From assembly GCF_002902665.1 (NCBI RefSeq), contig NZ_PPRM01000012.1:1-41913 (forward strand): a stretch of 41,913 nt of DNA, in the 5' to 3' direction. Origin of the DNA: Macrococcoides caseolyticum. GTDB lineage: Bacteria; Bacillota; Bacilli; Staphylococcales; Staphylococcaceae. The notes under the pieces were generated by a model, which did not search any database, was not told where the DNA came from, and saw only the letters and a list, made by a program, of their open reading frames with translations. Positions 1 to 8,689 of this stretch are shown here, in pieces. The translations under genes and the position numbers were made by a program. How positions within the stretch are numbered: position 1 is the stretch's first letter; every line of letters begins with the position of its first letter.

Positions 1-38
1 TTTATCAAATGAAATTTTCTTGTTTCTCAAATTAAAAA

Positions 39-83
39 CTCCCTATAAAATTTTCACTTTTTAAGTGTCTACCTTATAGGGAG
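39..83. repeat. 10-bp inverted repeat beside the spo0A break
   Basis: CTCCCTATAA (39-48) is the exact reverse complement of TTATAGGGAG (74-83). A second small stem, CACTT (55-59) with AAGTG (63-67), lies in the loop. There is no T tract after it, so it does not look like an intrinsic terminator. The right arm contains the stop codon (77-79) that closes the reading frame just before the surviving Spo0A receiver residues. It may be a small mobile-repeat footprint or a chance palindrome; I cannot tell which. Confidence 0.6.
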
Positions 84-481
84 CATATCAGTCGTTAGGT
101 GTCGATTATTTCATACTTAAGCCGATTAACTTTGATAATTTTATAAGTAGAATTTATCAAATATGCAATATGGATTTTGTTAATCATACAGATCAGCTAT
201 TGAATAATCTAGGCTTTAATAATAAGCATAAAGGAACGAGATATTTAAAGGATGCGCTTGATATCGTAAATAGCCATCCGAATGAGAAGATTCAGCTGAC
301 AATCAAGTTGTATCCTGAAATCGCTGAATTACATCAAGTTAAACCGGCGAATGTTGAAAGGTCTATTCGCCATGCGATAGAAAAAGCATGGAGCAATGGA
401 TTAGAACAAATTTTTAATGAGCAGGGCAGATACGTAAAGCCGACAATAGGTGAACTTATTAAATTTTTGAAGGATGGATAG
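80..481 (+). pseudogene. spo0A: Spo0A remnant: end of receiver domain plus complete C-terminal DNA-binding domain
   Basis: The open frame runs from 80 with no stop to 481; the first ATG is at 170 (103 residues). Residues from that ATG match the Spo0A C-terminal DNA-binding domain: KLYPEIAE resembles KVLYPDIAK of B. subtilis, and the recognition helix VERSIRHAIEKAWSNG is nearly unchanged from VERAIRHAIEVAWSRG. Upstream of the ATG the same frame reads LGVDYFILKPINFDNF, which matches the end of the Spo0A receiver (LGASYFILKPFDMENL), including its conserved Lys-Pro. The rest of the receiver, with the phosphorylated Asp, is missing; stops occur at 77-79 and 62-64. No good ribosome binding site precedes 170. 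The following gene (GDPD, yqiK-like) is also a neighbour of spo0A in Bacillus, so this is the ancestral locus. It is either a pseudogene or a domesticated DNA-binding fragment. Confidence 0.85.
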
Positions 482-483
482 TT

Positions 484-1209
484 GTGGTAATGATATTTGC
501 ACATCGCGGTTATTCCGCTAGATACCCAGAAAACTCATTACTTGCCTTTAACAAGGCAGTTGAATATGGAGCAGATGGCTTCGAATTAGATATACATCTG
601 ACGAAGGATGAACAGATAGTTGTGATTCATGATCATACAATCAACCGAACGACAACTGGACGAGGAAAAATTGCAGAAATGTCATTTGATGAAATTCAGC
701 AGTTTAACATTAAGAAAGGCCTCTTTAATGTAACCGATGAAAAAGTACCACTGCTCAGCGATGTTTTAGATATTGTGAAAAAGCATAATAAGCTATTGAA
801 TATAGAAATTAAATCTGAAGCAGGTAAGATAGAGGATAAATTACATGAATTGTTAACACGTTATGATATTATTGACCAGATTATCATATCGAGCTTTAAT
901 ATTGAAAGTTTAGTAAAGATGGAAGCATTAGATTCATCATACGAAACTGCTTTGCTATTCGATAGATATCATAAGTCACCCTGGGACTATAAAACAAGTC
1001 ATAAAATAAAGAGCATTCATCCTAATGCAAAGCATATCACGATTGATCATCTTGTTGAACTCGAACATAATGAACTTCCAGCGAGAGTATATACAGTAAA
1101 TAAAGAAAAAGATCTGAAGACATGGATGAGCAGCAGTATTACCGGTATTATTACAGATGAAGTTGAACGTGCAGTGCATTTAAAACGAATGAAGAAAATC
1201 GAGAGCTGA
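484..1209 (+). CDS. Glycerophosphodiester phosphodiesterase (YqiK-like)
   Basis: Cytoplasmic GDPD-family TIM-barrel enzyme that hydrolyses glycerophosphodiesters to glycerol 3-phosphate and an alcohol. The N-terminal signature HRG (residues 7-9) with PEN (15-17), the metal ligands Glu34 and Asp36 in FELDIH, and HD at 49-50 are all present, and the C-terminus has the family's YTVN and GIITD strands. The length of 241 residues fits the short soluble family. There is no signal peptide, which argues against the secreted GlpQ type. The start is GTG at 484 (or ATG at 490), preceded by GAAGGATGG inside the end of the spo0A remnant, only two bases after its stop. A terminator hairpin overlaps its stop codon. 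Confidence 0.9.
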   Translation: MVMIFAHRGYSARYPENSLLAFNKAVEYGADGFELDIHLTKDEQIVVIHDHTINRTTTGRGKIAEMSFDEIQQFNIKKGLFNVTDEKVPLLSDVLDIVKKHNKLLNIEIKSEAGKIEDKLHELLTRYDIIDQIIISSFNIESLVKMEALDSSYETALLFDRYHKSPWDYKTSHKIKSIHPNAKHITIDHLVELEHNELPARVYTVNKEKDLKTWMSSSITGIITDEVERAVHLKRMKKIES

Positions 1210-1231
1210 ATTTACAGCATCTCGATTTTTT
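1195..1231. terminator. Bidirectional intrinsic terminator between GDPD and DUF2627 genes
   Basis: AAAATCGAGA (1195-1204) pairs with TCTCGATTTT (1220-1229), with A-rich and T-rich flanks on both sides. It sits between two convergent genes and overlaps the stop codon of the phosphodiesterase. Confidence 0.8.
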
Positions 1232-1239
1232 GAATATAA

Positions 1240-1473
1240 TTATTTACGAAACTTTTGCTGTGCTCGTTTACTTTTCTTTTCGATGTGCAGTATATATCCA
1301 CCAACAAAACTAACACCAAGCACCATCAAAACAAACCCAATAATAAATTGTAGCCAAATATAATGGAGTTCTGGCACAAGAATACCAAAAAGTGCATCTC
1401 TCATCCATTTAATACCTAATCCAGCTAAATAGATGGGAATGACAAGCACCATCAATGCAATAACCTTTTTCAA
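1240..1473 (-). CDS. DUF2627 family small membrane protein (YqzF-like)
   Basis: A 77-residue protein with two hydrophobic segments (about residues 4-22 and 39-63) separated by a short loop containing GIKWMRDALFG, and a basic tail (KKSKRAQQKFRK). This matches the DUF2627/YqzF family, and in B. subtilis yqzF lies between yqiK and the bkd/bcd cluster, as here. The start is TTG at 1473 with GGTGAT upstream on the minus strand. Convergent with the phosphodiesterase and divergent from bcd. Function unknown. Confidence 0.8.
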   Translation of the reverse strand: MKKVIALMVLVIPIYLAGLGIKWMRDALFGILVPELHYIWLQFIIGFVLMVLGVSFVGGYILHIEKKSKRAQQKFRK

Positions 1474-1570
1474 AACATCACCAATTTCATTTTTATATAT
1501 CGTTATTATAACATGATTGTATCAATTTGATAGCCGAAAAATATGCTGCAATCTAATAACACTTCGTAAA

Positions 1571-1599
1571 TTGAAATATTTATTTATTAGTACTATAAT
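1571..1599 (+). promoter_or_regulatory. Sigma-A type promoter of bcd
   Basis: -35 TTGAAA (1571-1576), 17-bp spacer, consensus -10 TATAAT (1594-1599). It lies 46 bp before the bcd start codon. Confidence 0.75.
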
Positions 1600-1645
1600 A
1601 AAAATGTAATCAGTTACATATTTTGATTTGAAAAGGGGAATAGTA

Positions 1646-2740
1646 ATGATATTTGAAACATTGGAGCGATACGATTATGAACAGGTTGTATTCTGTCAGG
1701 ATAAGGCGAGCGGTCTTAAAGCAATCATTGCAATACATGATTCTACGCTAGGTCCTGCACTTGGGGGATGCAGAATGTGGCCATATAATAGTGAAGAAGA
1801 AGCAATTGAAGATGCGCTTCGATTAGCTCGTGGAATGACGTATAAGAATGCAGCAGCGGGACTTAATCTAGGTGGTGCGAAGACGGTTGTCATCGGAGAT
1901 CCTAAGAAAGATAAGTCTGAAGCGATGTTCAGAGCGTTAGGACGTTATATTCAAAGTTTAAATGGTCGTTATATTACTGCAGAAGATGTCGGTACATCCG
2001 TTACAGATATGGACACGATATATGCAGAAACTGACTATGTTGTAGGATTATCAGAAAGTTATGGCTCTAGCGGTAATCCAAGCCCGATGACAGCATTAGG
2101 GGTATATCGTGCGATGAAACGTACGGCCAAAGAAGCATTTGGCGATGACAGCTTAGCAGGTAAGACGATTTCTGTACAAGGTGTAGGAAATGTGTCTTAC
2201 ACTTTATGTAAATATTTACACGAAGAAGGTGCGAAACTAATCGTTACAGATATCTTCCAGGAATCAATTGATAGAGCGGTGAATGACTTTGGAGCAACAG
2301 CAGTGAAGCCTGAGGAAATCTATTCTGTTGAAGCTGATATCTTTGCACCTTGTGCATTAGGTGCCGTTCTAAACGATGAGACAATTCCGCAATTGAAAGT
2401 TAAGGCAGTGTGTGGATCTTCGAATAACCAGCTGAAAGATATGGAGATACATGCAGCTATGCTTAAAGAAAGAAATATTATCTATGCACCAGACTTCGTA
2501 GTGAACTCTGGCGGGGTGATTAACGTAGCTGATGAGTTAAGCGGATATAATCAGGACCGTGCCACGAAAAAAGTCAATGAAATCTATGATCAGATGGATA
2601 AAGTATTTGAAATTGCGAAACGTGATAACATTTCCACAGCATTAGCAGCAGAACGATTAGCTGAAGAACGTATTGATCAGATGATGCGTGTACGCAGTAC
2701 GTTTAGCTTAAATGAACATTCATTGATTTCAAGACGTTAG
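1646..2740 (+). CDS. bcd: Leucine dehydrogenase
   Basis: NAD-dependent oxidative deamination of leucine, valine and isoleucine to their 2-oxo acids, feeding branched-chain fatty acid precursors. The sequence matches B. subtilis Bcd almost without gaps (364 residues, the family length). The Glu/Leu/Phe/Val dehydrogenase active site is visible as GLNLGGAKT around catalytic Lys79, and the NAD-binding motif as GVGNVS. The start is ATG at 1646 behind AAAAGGGGAA; an earlier TTG at 1628 would leave no ribosome binding site. It has its own promoter and stands alone: the ptb-buk-lpd-bkd genes found beside bcd in Bacillus are not here. Confidence 0.95.
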   Translation: MIFETLERYDYEQVVFCQDKASGLKAIIAIHDSTLGPALGGCRMWPYNSEEEAIEDALRLARGMTYKNAAAGLNLGGAKTVVIGDPKKDKSEAMFRALGRYIQSLNGRYITAEDVGTSVTDMDTIYAETDYVVGLSESYGSSGNPSPMTALGVYRAMKRTAKEAFGDDSLAGKTISVQGVGNVSYTLCKYLHEEGAKLIVTDIFQESIDRAVNDFGATAVKPEEIYSVEADIFAPCALGAVLNDETIPQLKVKAVCGSSNNQLKDMEIHAAMLKERNIIYAPDFVVNSGGVINVADELSGYNQDRATKKVNEIYDQMDKVFEIAKRDNISTALAAERLAEERIDQMMRVRSTFSLNEHSLISRR

Positions 2741-2750
2741 AGCTACTCTG

Positions 2751-2779
2751 AGCACCTGCAAAAGATTTTTGCAGGTGCT
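2751..2779 (+). terminator. Hairpin after bcd
   Basis: AGCACCTGCAAAA (2751-2763) pairs perfectly with TTTTGCAGGTGCT (2767-2779). The following T tract is poor, so termination efficiency is uncertain. Confidence 0.6.
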
Positions 2780-2875
2780 TACCTATAGGTATTAAAATTT
2801 CACGGATTAATCACTAGATTTAACAGGCTTTATTCGTTATGATAGTTGTATCAATTTATAAGAGGTGTTATATCG

Positions 2876-3313
2876 ATGGATATGAATTTTAATATGTATA
2901 TGGAAGATTTTGTTAACACAGCCCGTCAAGAGATTGAAAATGCAGGATATAAGCAATTAACGACGTCTGAAGCAGTAAAAGACACATTCGATAAGCCGGG
3001 TACAACTTTTGTTATGATTAATTCAGTTTGTGGATGTGCAGGCGGAATTGCTCGTCCAGCTGCAGCACATGCTGTTCACTATGATAAAGTACCAGATCAG
3101 CTTGTGACTGTATTTGCAGGCCAGGACAAAGAAGCAACAGCTACAGCGCGTGAATATTTCGAAGGTTATCCACCAAGCAGCCCATCATTTGCATTACTTA
3201 AAGATGGTAAGATTATCTCTATGATTGAAAGACATGAAATTGAAGGTCATGATCCTATGAGCGTTATTACAAACATTCAAGCATTGTTCGAAGAGCATTG
3301 TGAAGAGCGTTAA
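2876..3313 (+). CDS. brxB: Bacilliredoxin BrxB (YqiW/YphP family)
   Basis: Thioredoxin-fold protein that removes bacillithiol mixed disulfides from oxidised proteins. It has the family's unusual CGC active site (Cys52-Gly-Cys54) in [13 protein letters not shown], and the conserved GYPPSSPSF and RHEIEGHDP stretches. At 145 residues it has the normal length and is closest to B. subtilis YqiW (BrxB). The start is ATG at 2876 with AGAGGTG 9 bases upstream. It is followed after 3 bases by the YqjA-like gene. YpdA, the bacillithiol-disulfide reductase that completes the cycle, is encoded at 30926-31906. Confidence 0.93.
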   Translation: MDMNFNMYMEDFVNTARQEIENAGYKQLTTSEAVKDTFDKPGTTFVMINSVCGCAGGIARPAAAHAVHYDKVPDQLVTVFAGQDKEATATAREYFEGYPPSSPSFALLKDGKIISMIERHEIEGHDPMSVITNIQALFEEHCEER

Positions 3314-3316
3314 TAG

Positions 3317-4285
3317 ATGAAGATTAGACCTTATCGTATTGGATTCAGAACGATAAAGACAGCATTCGGGATGGCCCTGGGTGTAATTATCTGTAAGTTA
3401 TTAGGACTTGATAATTACGCATCAGCAGCCATCCTGGTTGTTTTATGTGTGAAGAATACTCGTGTAAAGTCATTACAGGCAGCCAGTGCGCGTTTCTTTT
3501 CGTGTATGCTAGGATTACTGTTTTCTTATCTATTCTTTACACATCTTGGGTTTAATCCGGTCGTGCTTGGTTTACTTGTATTATTCTTTATTCCAGTGAC
3601 TGTTATGTTCGGTATTGAAGAAGGTGTCGTCACAAGCTGTGTCATCATTCTACATTGTTTTAATTTTGGTTATATAAACTGGCATGTAATAATCAATGAA
3701 ATAACTTTAATTGTCGTCGGACTTGGTATTGCATTATTGCTTAATCTATATATGCCGGACTTATCAAGGAGATTGAATGAGTATAGGAAAGAAATTGAAG
3801 CGGAGTTTCAGGTCATCGTCTCAAAGTTGAGTGATGCGCTTATCTATCCAGAAATAGCATTAGATAAACAACAGATTGTTAAGCTGCATGGGACGATAGA
3901 ACGTGCTAAATCTGTAGCCTATACAGAAGTTGAAAATCACTTTACAAGAAATGAAAATTCATACTATCATTACTTTGATATGCGTGAAGCACAGCTTGAA
4001 CTTTTGTTGCGGATGGTGGACCTAATTAACCAGATGGATCATAGTGATAAGCTTCATGTTAATTGTAGCAAGCTCTTACAAGACTTATCAAGCAACATAT
4101 CAAGCAACAATTTCACTGCTATGCGATTACATGATCTGTATGCTATTATGCTGGATATTGATAAGTATCCTTTACCGATGAATAATAAACAGTTGAAATC
4201 AAGAGCAGCTTTAATCCAGCTTCTGAATGAGATTGAGCAGTATCTTGAGATTAAATCAAATTTTGGATCACTAAGACTCTACTAA
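3317..4285 (+). CDS. YqjA-like membrane protein, aromatic acid exporter (ArAE/DUF939) family
   Basis: 322 residues. The N-terminal half (about 10-150) is several hydrophobic membrane helices, starting with IKTAFGMALGVIICKLLGL, and the C-terminal half (about 150-322) is a soluble, mostly helical domain. This is the architecture of the YqjA/aromatic acid exporter family (FUSC-related). The substrate is unknown. Only 3 bases separate it from brxB, so the two are probably co-transcribed, and a strong terminator follows. In B. subtilis yqjA lies in the same neighbourhood. Confidence 0.8.
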   Translation: MKIRPYRIGFRTIKTAFGMALGVIICKLLGLDNYASAAILVVLCVKNTRVKSLQAASARFFSCMLGLLFSYLFFTHLGFNPVVLGLLVLFFIPVTVMFGIEEGVVTSCVIILHCFNFGYINWHVIINEITLIVVGLGIALLLNLYMPDLSRRLNEYRKEIEAEFQVIVSKLSDALIYPEIALDKQQIVKLHGTIERAKSVAYTEVENHFTRNENSYYHYFDMREAQLELLLRMVDLINQMDHSDKLHVNCSKLLQDLSSNISSNNFTAMRLHDLYAIMLDIDKYPLPMNNKQLKSRAALIQLLNEIEQYLEIKSNFGSLRLY

Positions 4286-4312
4286 AAAATCAGGACGCAG
4301 TCCTGATTTTTT
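4284..4312. terminator. Bidirectional intrinsic terminator
   Basis: AAAAAATCAGGAC (4284-4296) pairs with GTCCTGATTTTTT (4300-4312) around a GCA loop. It serves the YqjA-like gene on the plus strand and the Prli42-like gene on the minus strand, whose stop codon overlaps it. Confidence 0.9.
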
Positions 4313-4409
4313 AGTTCATTAAATATGGTAGTACACTGCTTAAAATAAGTGCAGATACGATAAGTACAAGTAAAATGATGATTGTAAAACGTAAAAAATT
4401 TTTGTTCAA
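4311..4409 (-). CDS. prli42: Prli42-like membrane miniprotein
   Basis: A very short gene: TTG at 4409 to stop at 4311 gives 32 residues (MNKNFLRFTIII..., ending SSVLPYLMN). An in-frame ATG at 4418 has no room for a ribosome binding site, whereas AAAGG (4419-4423 on the complement) is 9 bases from the TTG. The protein is a basic N-terminus plus one membrane helix and a short outside tail, the size and pattern of Prli42 (31 residues in Listeria), which tethers the stressosome to the membrane. NK near the N-terminus, a basic residue before the helix, and SS(I/V)L near its end are shared. It is convergent with the YqjA-like gene and divergent from the peptidase gene. The family assignment rests on similarity I recall, so it is moderate. 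Confidence 0.65.
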   Translation of the reverse strand: MNKNFLRFTIIILLVLIVSALILSSVLPYLMN

Positions 4410-4530
4410 GGAAACCATCCTTTCATAGGTATTAAAATAATTATAACAAATGTCTCCTTCCAATGCTTAGACTTTTCTGTTTACGCAACCTTTGGTACAT
4501 TAGTAGTAACGAAAAAAAAGGAGAGATGAT

Positions 4531-5637
4531 ATGAATACTGAACGATTAGTAGAAACATTTAAAAGTCTTGTCAAGATTGATAGTGAAACAGGGCATGAAA
4601 GAGCAATCGCTGACCACCTTAAAAATGTATTTTCAGAGCTCGGACTACAAGTAGAAGAAGATGATACTCAGCAGAAGACAGGTTTTGGTGCGGGCAACCT
4701 TTTTATTACGTTAAAAGGAAATACAGATCAAAAACCGATATTATTATCTTGTCATATGGATACGGTGACCCCTGGTCAAGGTATAGAACCAATCGTAACC
4801 GATGGTATCATCCATACAGATGGGAGTACTATTCTCGGTGCAGATGATAAAGCAGGTATTGCAGCAATTATCGAAACGATTCACACATTGCAAGAAGAGC
4901 ATCGTGACCATGGTGAAATTCAAATCGTGATTACTGTAGGTGAGGAGTCATCACTAGTCGGGGCTAGAGCTTTAGATGGTAGCAAATTAGTTGATGGCTA
5001 TGGATTTGCACTAGATGCAGGTAACAAAGTCGGTACAATCGTCAATAGAGCGCCTAATAATGCTTCTTTAAATGTCAACATTAAAGGTGTTACAGCACAT
5101 GCTGGTGTTGAGCCTGAAAAAGGTGTAAGTGCGATTAATATTGCTTCACGTGCAATCAGTAATATGAAGCTCGGAAGAATAGATGGTGAAACCACTGCAA
5201 ATATTGGCCGTATAGAAGGTGGAGAAAAAACGAATATTGTAGCTGACAGCTGCTCTATCCTCGCTGAAGCAAGAAGCCTGGATGAGGAAAAGATGCATCA
5301 ACAAGTACAGCATATGAAAGAGGCATTTTTAACAGCAGCCGCAGAACTTGGGGGGTCAGCAGAGGTAGAAGTTACTGTGAATTATCCATCATTCCATGTA
5401 CCTGAAGAAAGCCAAGTAATAAAGATAGCACAGCAATCAGCACTTAATATCGGTCGAACGCCTGAGGTGGTATCCAATGGTGGCGGTAGTGATGCCAACT
5501 TTATTAATAGCTATGGTGTTCCAACAGTTGTTCTTGCGGTTGGTTATGAGAAGATTCATACAGTAAATGAAAGTATTGCAGTTACGGAGATGGAGAAATT
5601 GACAGAACAGGTCCTTGAAATCATTAAGCTTGTTTAA
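4531..5637 (+). CDS. PepT-like M20 family metallopeptidase (YqjE-like)
   Basis: Zinc aminopeptidase of the M20 family, related to tripeptidase PepT; probably cytoplasmic. The metal ligands and catalytic residues are in place: His75 and catalytic Asp77 in SCHMDTV, Asp105/106 in GADDKAG, catalytic Glu138 and ligand Glu139 in GEES, Asp162, and His343 in KIHTVNE. A lid/dimerisation domain lies between about residues 178 and 290 (GVTAHAG marks its start). At 368 residues it is full length for the YqjE group. The start is ATG at 4531 behind AAAGGAGAG. The true substrate cannot be read from sequence. Confidence 0.88.
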   Translation: MNTERLVETFKSLVKIDSETGHERAIADHLKNVFSELGLQVEEDDTQQKTGFGAGNLFITLKGNTDQKPILLSCHMDTVTPGQGIEPIVTDGIIHTDGSTILGADDKAGIAAIIETIHTLQEEHRDHGEIQIVITVGEESSLVGARALDGSKLVDGYGFALDAGNKVGTIVNRAPNNASLNVNIKGVTAHAGVEPEKGVSAINIASRAISNMKLGRIDGETTANIGRIEGGEKTNIVADSCSILAEARSLDEEKMHQQVQHMKEAFLTAAAELGGSAEVEVTVNYPSFHVPEESQVIKIAQQSALNIGRTPEVVSNGGGSDANFINSYGVPTVVLAVGYEKIHTVNESIAVTEMEKLTEQVLEIIKLV

Positions 5638-5696
5638 TCAAAGTGACATTACAATATGTTATAATGAAATGGAATAATTATTGAAAGAGGTAGAGT

Positions 5697-7100
5697 ATGA
5701 GTAAACAACAAATAGGTGTTATTGGTCTTGCAGTTATGGGTAAAAATCTTGCATGGAATATTGAATCGAGAGGTAATTCTGTTTCAGTCTATAATCGTTC
5801 AAGTGACAAAACAGACTTAATGATGAAAGAATCAGCTGGTAAGAACATTCATCCGACATATACTTTGGAAGAATTCGTAAATAGTCTTGAAACTCCACGA
5901 AAGATTATGATGATGGTTAAAGCAGGACAAGCAACAGACGCGACAATTGAAAGTCTATTGCCATTATTAGATAAAGGTGACATTCTAATTGACGGCGGCA
6001 ATACCAATTATAACGATACGATTCGTCGTAATGTCTATCTTTCTGAAAAAGGAATCAACTTTATCGGAACGGGTGTTTCTGGTGGTGAAGAAGGTGCACT
6101 TCACGGGCCATCTATCATGCCTGGTGGTCAGAAGGAAGCTTATGAACTCGTTAAACCAATTCTAGAATCTATTGCAGCAAAAGCTAAGGATGGCAAGCCG
6201 TGTGTCGCTTATATTGGGCCAGATGGCGCAGGGCATTATGTGAAGATGGTACATAATGGTATAGAATATGCGGATATGCAGCTTATAGCAGAAAGCTATG
6301 ATCTGATGAAGAATGTACTCAATATGTCACATCAAGAAATTGCAGAAACATTTAAGACATGGAATGAAGGAGAGCTAGATAGCTATCTTATCGAAATTAC
6401 GGCTGATATCTTTAATAAGCTTGATGAAGATGGCACACCGCTTGTAGAGAAAGTACTGGACAAAGCAGGACAAAAAGGTACAGGTAAGTGGACATCAATT
6501 AATGCGCTTGACTTAGGGGTTCCATTAACGATTATTACTGAATCTGTATTTGCCAGAACGATATCCAGTCAAAAAGATGAACGTGTAATTGCGCATGAAG
6601 CTATTCAAAATGAAAAGAATAATTTTGAAGGAAATAAGGATGAATTCCTTGAAGCCATTCGTGAAGCATTATATATGAGTAAGATTTGCTGTTATGCTCA
6701 AGGATTTGCGCAGATGAAAGAAGCTTCAGCCAGCTATAACTGGGATTTACAGCTTGGTGATCTCGCAATGATCTGGCGTGAAGGGTGTATTATACGTGCG
6801 CAGTTCTTACAAAAGATCAAAGACGCATATGATCTTGATAATGATCTTCAGAATTTATTACTCGATCCTTATTTTAAAGGGATTGTTGAAAAATACCAGC
6901 AAAGCTTAAGAAAGGTTGCATCAACTGCAATTTTAACAGGTACACCGGTACCGACTTTTGCTTCTGCAATCAACTATTTTGATTCATATACTGCGAAAGA
7001 TCTTCCTGCTAACCTTATTCAGGCGCAGCGTGATTATTTTGGAGCGCACACCTATGAAAGAAAAGACAAAGCAGGTACATTCCATACAGACTGGAAATAA
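5697..7100 (+). CDS. gnd: 6-phosphogluconate dehydrogenase, decarboxylating
   Basis: Third step of the oxidative pentose phosphate pathway: 6-phosphogluconate to ribulose 5-phosphate and CO2, making NADPH. The Rossmann motif [10 protein letters not shown] (10-19) is followed by NRS at 33-35, which fits NADP. The substrate site GVSGGEEGA (126-134) and catalytic Lys183 with HNGIEY (186-191) are intact. 467 residues is full length. The start ATG has GAAAGAGGT upstream, and an extended -10 (TGTTATAAT ending at 5665) precedes it. The zwf gene for the first step of the same pathway lies at 8818-10296 on the opposite strand, separated by the AraC/methyltransferase pair. Confidence 0.95.
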   Translation: MSKQQIGVIGLAVMGKNLAWNIESRGNSVSVYNRSSDKTDLMMKESAGKNIHPTYTLEEFVNSLETPRKIMMMVKAGQATDATIESLLPLLDKGDILIDGGNTNYNDTIRRNVYLSEKGINFIGTGVSGGEEGALHGPSIMPGGQKEAYELVKPILESIAAKAKDGKPCVAYIGPDGAGHYVKMVHNGIEYADMQLIAESYDLMKNVLNMSHQEIAETFKTWNEGELDSYLIEITADIFNKLDEDGTPLVEKVLDKAGQKGTGKWTSINALDLGVPLTIITESVFARTISSQKDERVIAHEAIQNEKNNFEGNKDEFLEAIREALYMSKICCYAQGFAQMKEASASYNWDLQLGDLAMIWREGCIIRAQFLQKIKDAYDLDNDLQNLLLDPYFKGIVEKYQQSLRKVASTAILTGTPVPTFASAINYFDSYTAKDLPANLIQAQRDYFGAHTYERKDKAGTFHTDWK

Positions 7101-7136
7101 TATTTTCACCTATAAAATATAATAAGTAAATTAAAA

Positions 7137-7180
7137 TAAACCAGAACAATACTGTCGCTGTACGGTATCGTTCTGGTTTA
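7137..7180 (+). terminator. Intrinsic terminator between gnd and the AraC gene
   Basis: TAAACCAGAACAATAC (7137-7152) pairs with GTATCGTTCTGGTTTA (7165-7180) with one mismatch. It lies between convergent genes and can work on either strand. Confidence 0.75.
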
Positions 7181-7213
7181 TTTGATAAATGGATGTATAA
7201 CCTGAACTTTCTT

Positions 7214-8065
7214 TCAATAAAATTGTCTCTCTATAGGAATCCATAGCTCTACTTTATTAAAGTTGTTGTCGAATGCATAATCTGAAGGAAGGACATATAC
7301 AAACTGCTCATTCCTCAAATAATTAAGTTGAAGATCCACCTGTTTTTCGATAGAATACCAAATCTCACTGAAAATATAATCCAGATGTCCTCTTGAATGA
7401 AATACTGCATATTGAGCACGATTGATAGCGGAAGTTTCATAATGATAAGATCGTTCTGACTGAACACCGATAAATATATGAACGCCCGTTATATCAGGAT
7501 GAAGTGTTACATATAATTTACCATTCGTACTCAAGTGCAACAATTCATCGATAAATCCATCCTGGTTTTCATTATAGATTAGATCAGGGATTAAAAATTG
7601 ATTCGATAGATGCTGGTTATCTATTCTAACGGATTTTCCGACTAACTCAGTGTGATCAGCACGTTTTATACTATAATGCGCAGGTGGCTTCGTTGTTGTT
7701 GAGAGCTGCAGATAAAGCCGATGAACCATCTGGAGTTTCTCTGGATTTGCACGTGCTTGTATCGGAGAAGTTCCATGAAATTCACTAAAAGCTGTACTGA
7801 ATTCATGAGCGCTCGTATAGCCGTACTTTTTTGCAACGTCGACAAGTCTATAGTTTCCGTTCAATAAATAGTTTGCAGCTTCTGTCATCTTCCTACTGTG
7901 AAGGTATTCCTCCACAGTCATTCCTGTGATCATGGTAAAGGACTGTGTAATATGGAATGCACTCTCTTCAAGGTAATTACTAAGATCATCAAGTGTAAAT
8001 GGCTGTAATAAATGATCTTCAAGATATACGATTGTTTTTTGGACGGTTTCAATTGATTTCATCAT
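7214..8065 (-). CDS. AraC-family transcriptional regulator with C-terminal effector-binding domain
   Basis: Probable ligand-responsive regulator. The N-terminal ~100 residues form the AraC double helix-turn-helix (TLDDLSNYLEESAFHITQSF is the first, VAKKYGYTSAHEFSTAF the second). The rest (about 125-283) resembles the GyrI-like/AraC effector-binding domain found in multidrug-sensing regulators such as Rob and BmrR. An upstream in-frame ATG at 8131 lies inside the preceding gene. I prefer ATG at 8065 with GAAAGTG before it, giving 283 residues that start MMKSIETV and a 10-base gap from the methyltransferase stop. The two genes therefore look like one operon, inserted between gnd and zwf. The ligand is unknown. 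Confidence 0.8.
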   Translation of the reverse strand: MMKSIETVQKTIVYLEDHLLQPFTLDDLSNYLEESAFHITQSFTMITGMTVEEYLHSRKMTEAANYLLNGNYRLVDVAKKYGYTSAHEFSTAFSEFHGTSPIQARANPEKLQMVHRLYLQLSTTTKPPAHYSIKRADHTELVGKSVRIDNQHLSNQFLIPDLIYNENQDGFIDELLHLSTNGKLYVTLHPDITGVHIFIGVQSERSYHYETSAINRAQYAVFHSRGHLDYIFSEIWYSIEKQVDLQLNYLRNEQFVYVLPSDYAFDNNFNKVELWIPIERQFY

Positions 8066-8075
8066 TTCACACTTT

Positions 8076-8675
8076 CTAAATCTCGTAGTTAATAGCATAG
8101 ATGTGTAGCATTTCCTGCTTATCTTTATCATAGTCCTCTAGCTTGATCGTATGAAGCAGGGTGACTTCATCGAAATATTGCAAGTAGTTAATATAACTAG
8201 CATCAGGATAATACAAGATGAGTAATTTTCTTTGTGAGTCCTTGATTGACAGTAGCGAATCGATAAACTTTTTGAAGATATGTACTGAAAAAGGATTGAA
8301 TAGAAAGAAAATGCTATCCTGTGCTTTGATATTATAATCCAATATATCACAGTTGATTGCTTCGATATGGCATCGGTGATGCTTTGAATATGCCTGGATA
8401 TTCTTTAATGCATGCATATAAAGCTGTTTGTTAATTTCAATGCCTTTAGTTTGAACTTGTAGCTGATGGGCCGCAAAGATTGGTACTCGATGCATCCCTG
8501 AGCCGATATCGACAAGCACGTCATCAACAGTTATCAATGGCTTGATCTTTTGGAATAGTTTTTCGAGATGTATATAGTCTGTCGGTTCATAGCGATGAAT
8601 TGCACCACGAGAGTATGACTCATAATAAATTTCTGTCTGGATATTAAGCTGGTGATCAAAGTATGCATCGTTCAT
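8076..8675 (-). CDS. Putative class I SAM-dependent methyltransferase
   Basis: 199 residues. VLVDIGSGMHRVPIFAA (about 53-69) is a Rossmann-type SAM-binding motif I, GIEINKQLY is the acidic motif II, and FFLFNPFS fits the motif IV position. The substrate is unknown; the short length and NPF sequence leave open a nucleic-acid base, protein or small-molecule target. The start is ATG at 8675 with AAGGA upstream. An 8-6-8 inverted repeat lies directly upstream of the ribosome binding site. It appears co-transcribed with the AraC-type regulator downstream, so regulator and enzyme may serve one response. Confidence 0.7.
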   Translation of the reverse strand: MNDAYFDHQLNIQTEIYYESYSRGAIHRYEPTDYIHLEKLFQKIKPLITVDDVLVDIGSGMHRVPIFAAHQLQVQTKGIEINKQLYMHALKNIQAYSKHHRCHIEAINCDILDYNIKAQDSIFFLFNPFSVHIFKKFIDSLLSIKDSQRKLLILYYPDASYINYLQYFDEVTLLHTIKLEDYDKDKQEMLHIYAINYEI

Positions 8676-8689
8676 AAAGTTAAATCCTT

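Noticed and set aside
976-1179. Minus-strand open frame inside the phosphodiesterase gene
   Set aside because: Fully antisense to a well-supported enzyme; no ribosome binding site or recognisable domain.
8121-8131. Longer start for the AraC-type regulator (ATG at 8131)
   Set aside because: It lies inside the methyltransferase gene and adds residues that are not part of the domain; the ATG at 8065 has the better ribosome binding site.
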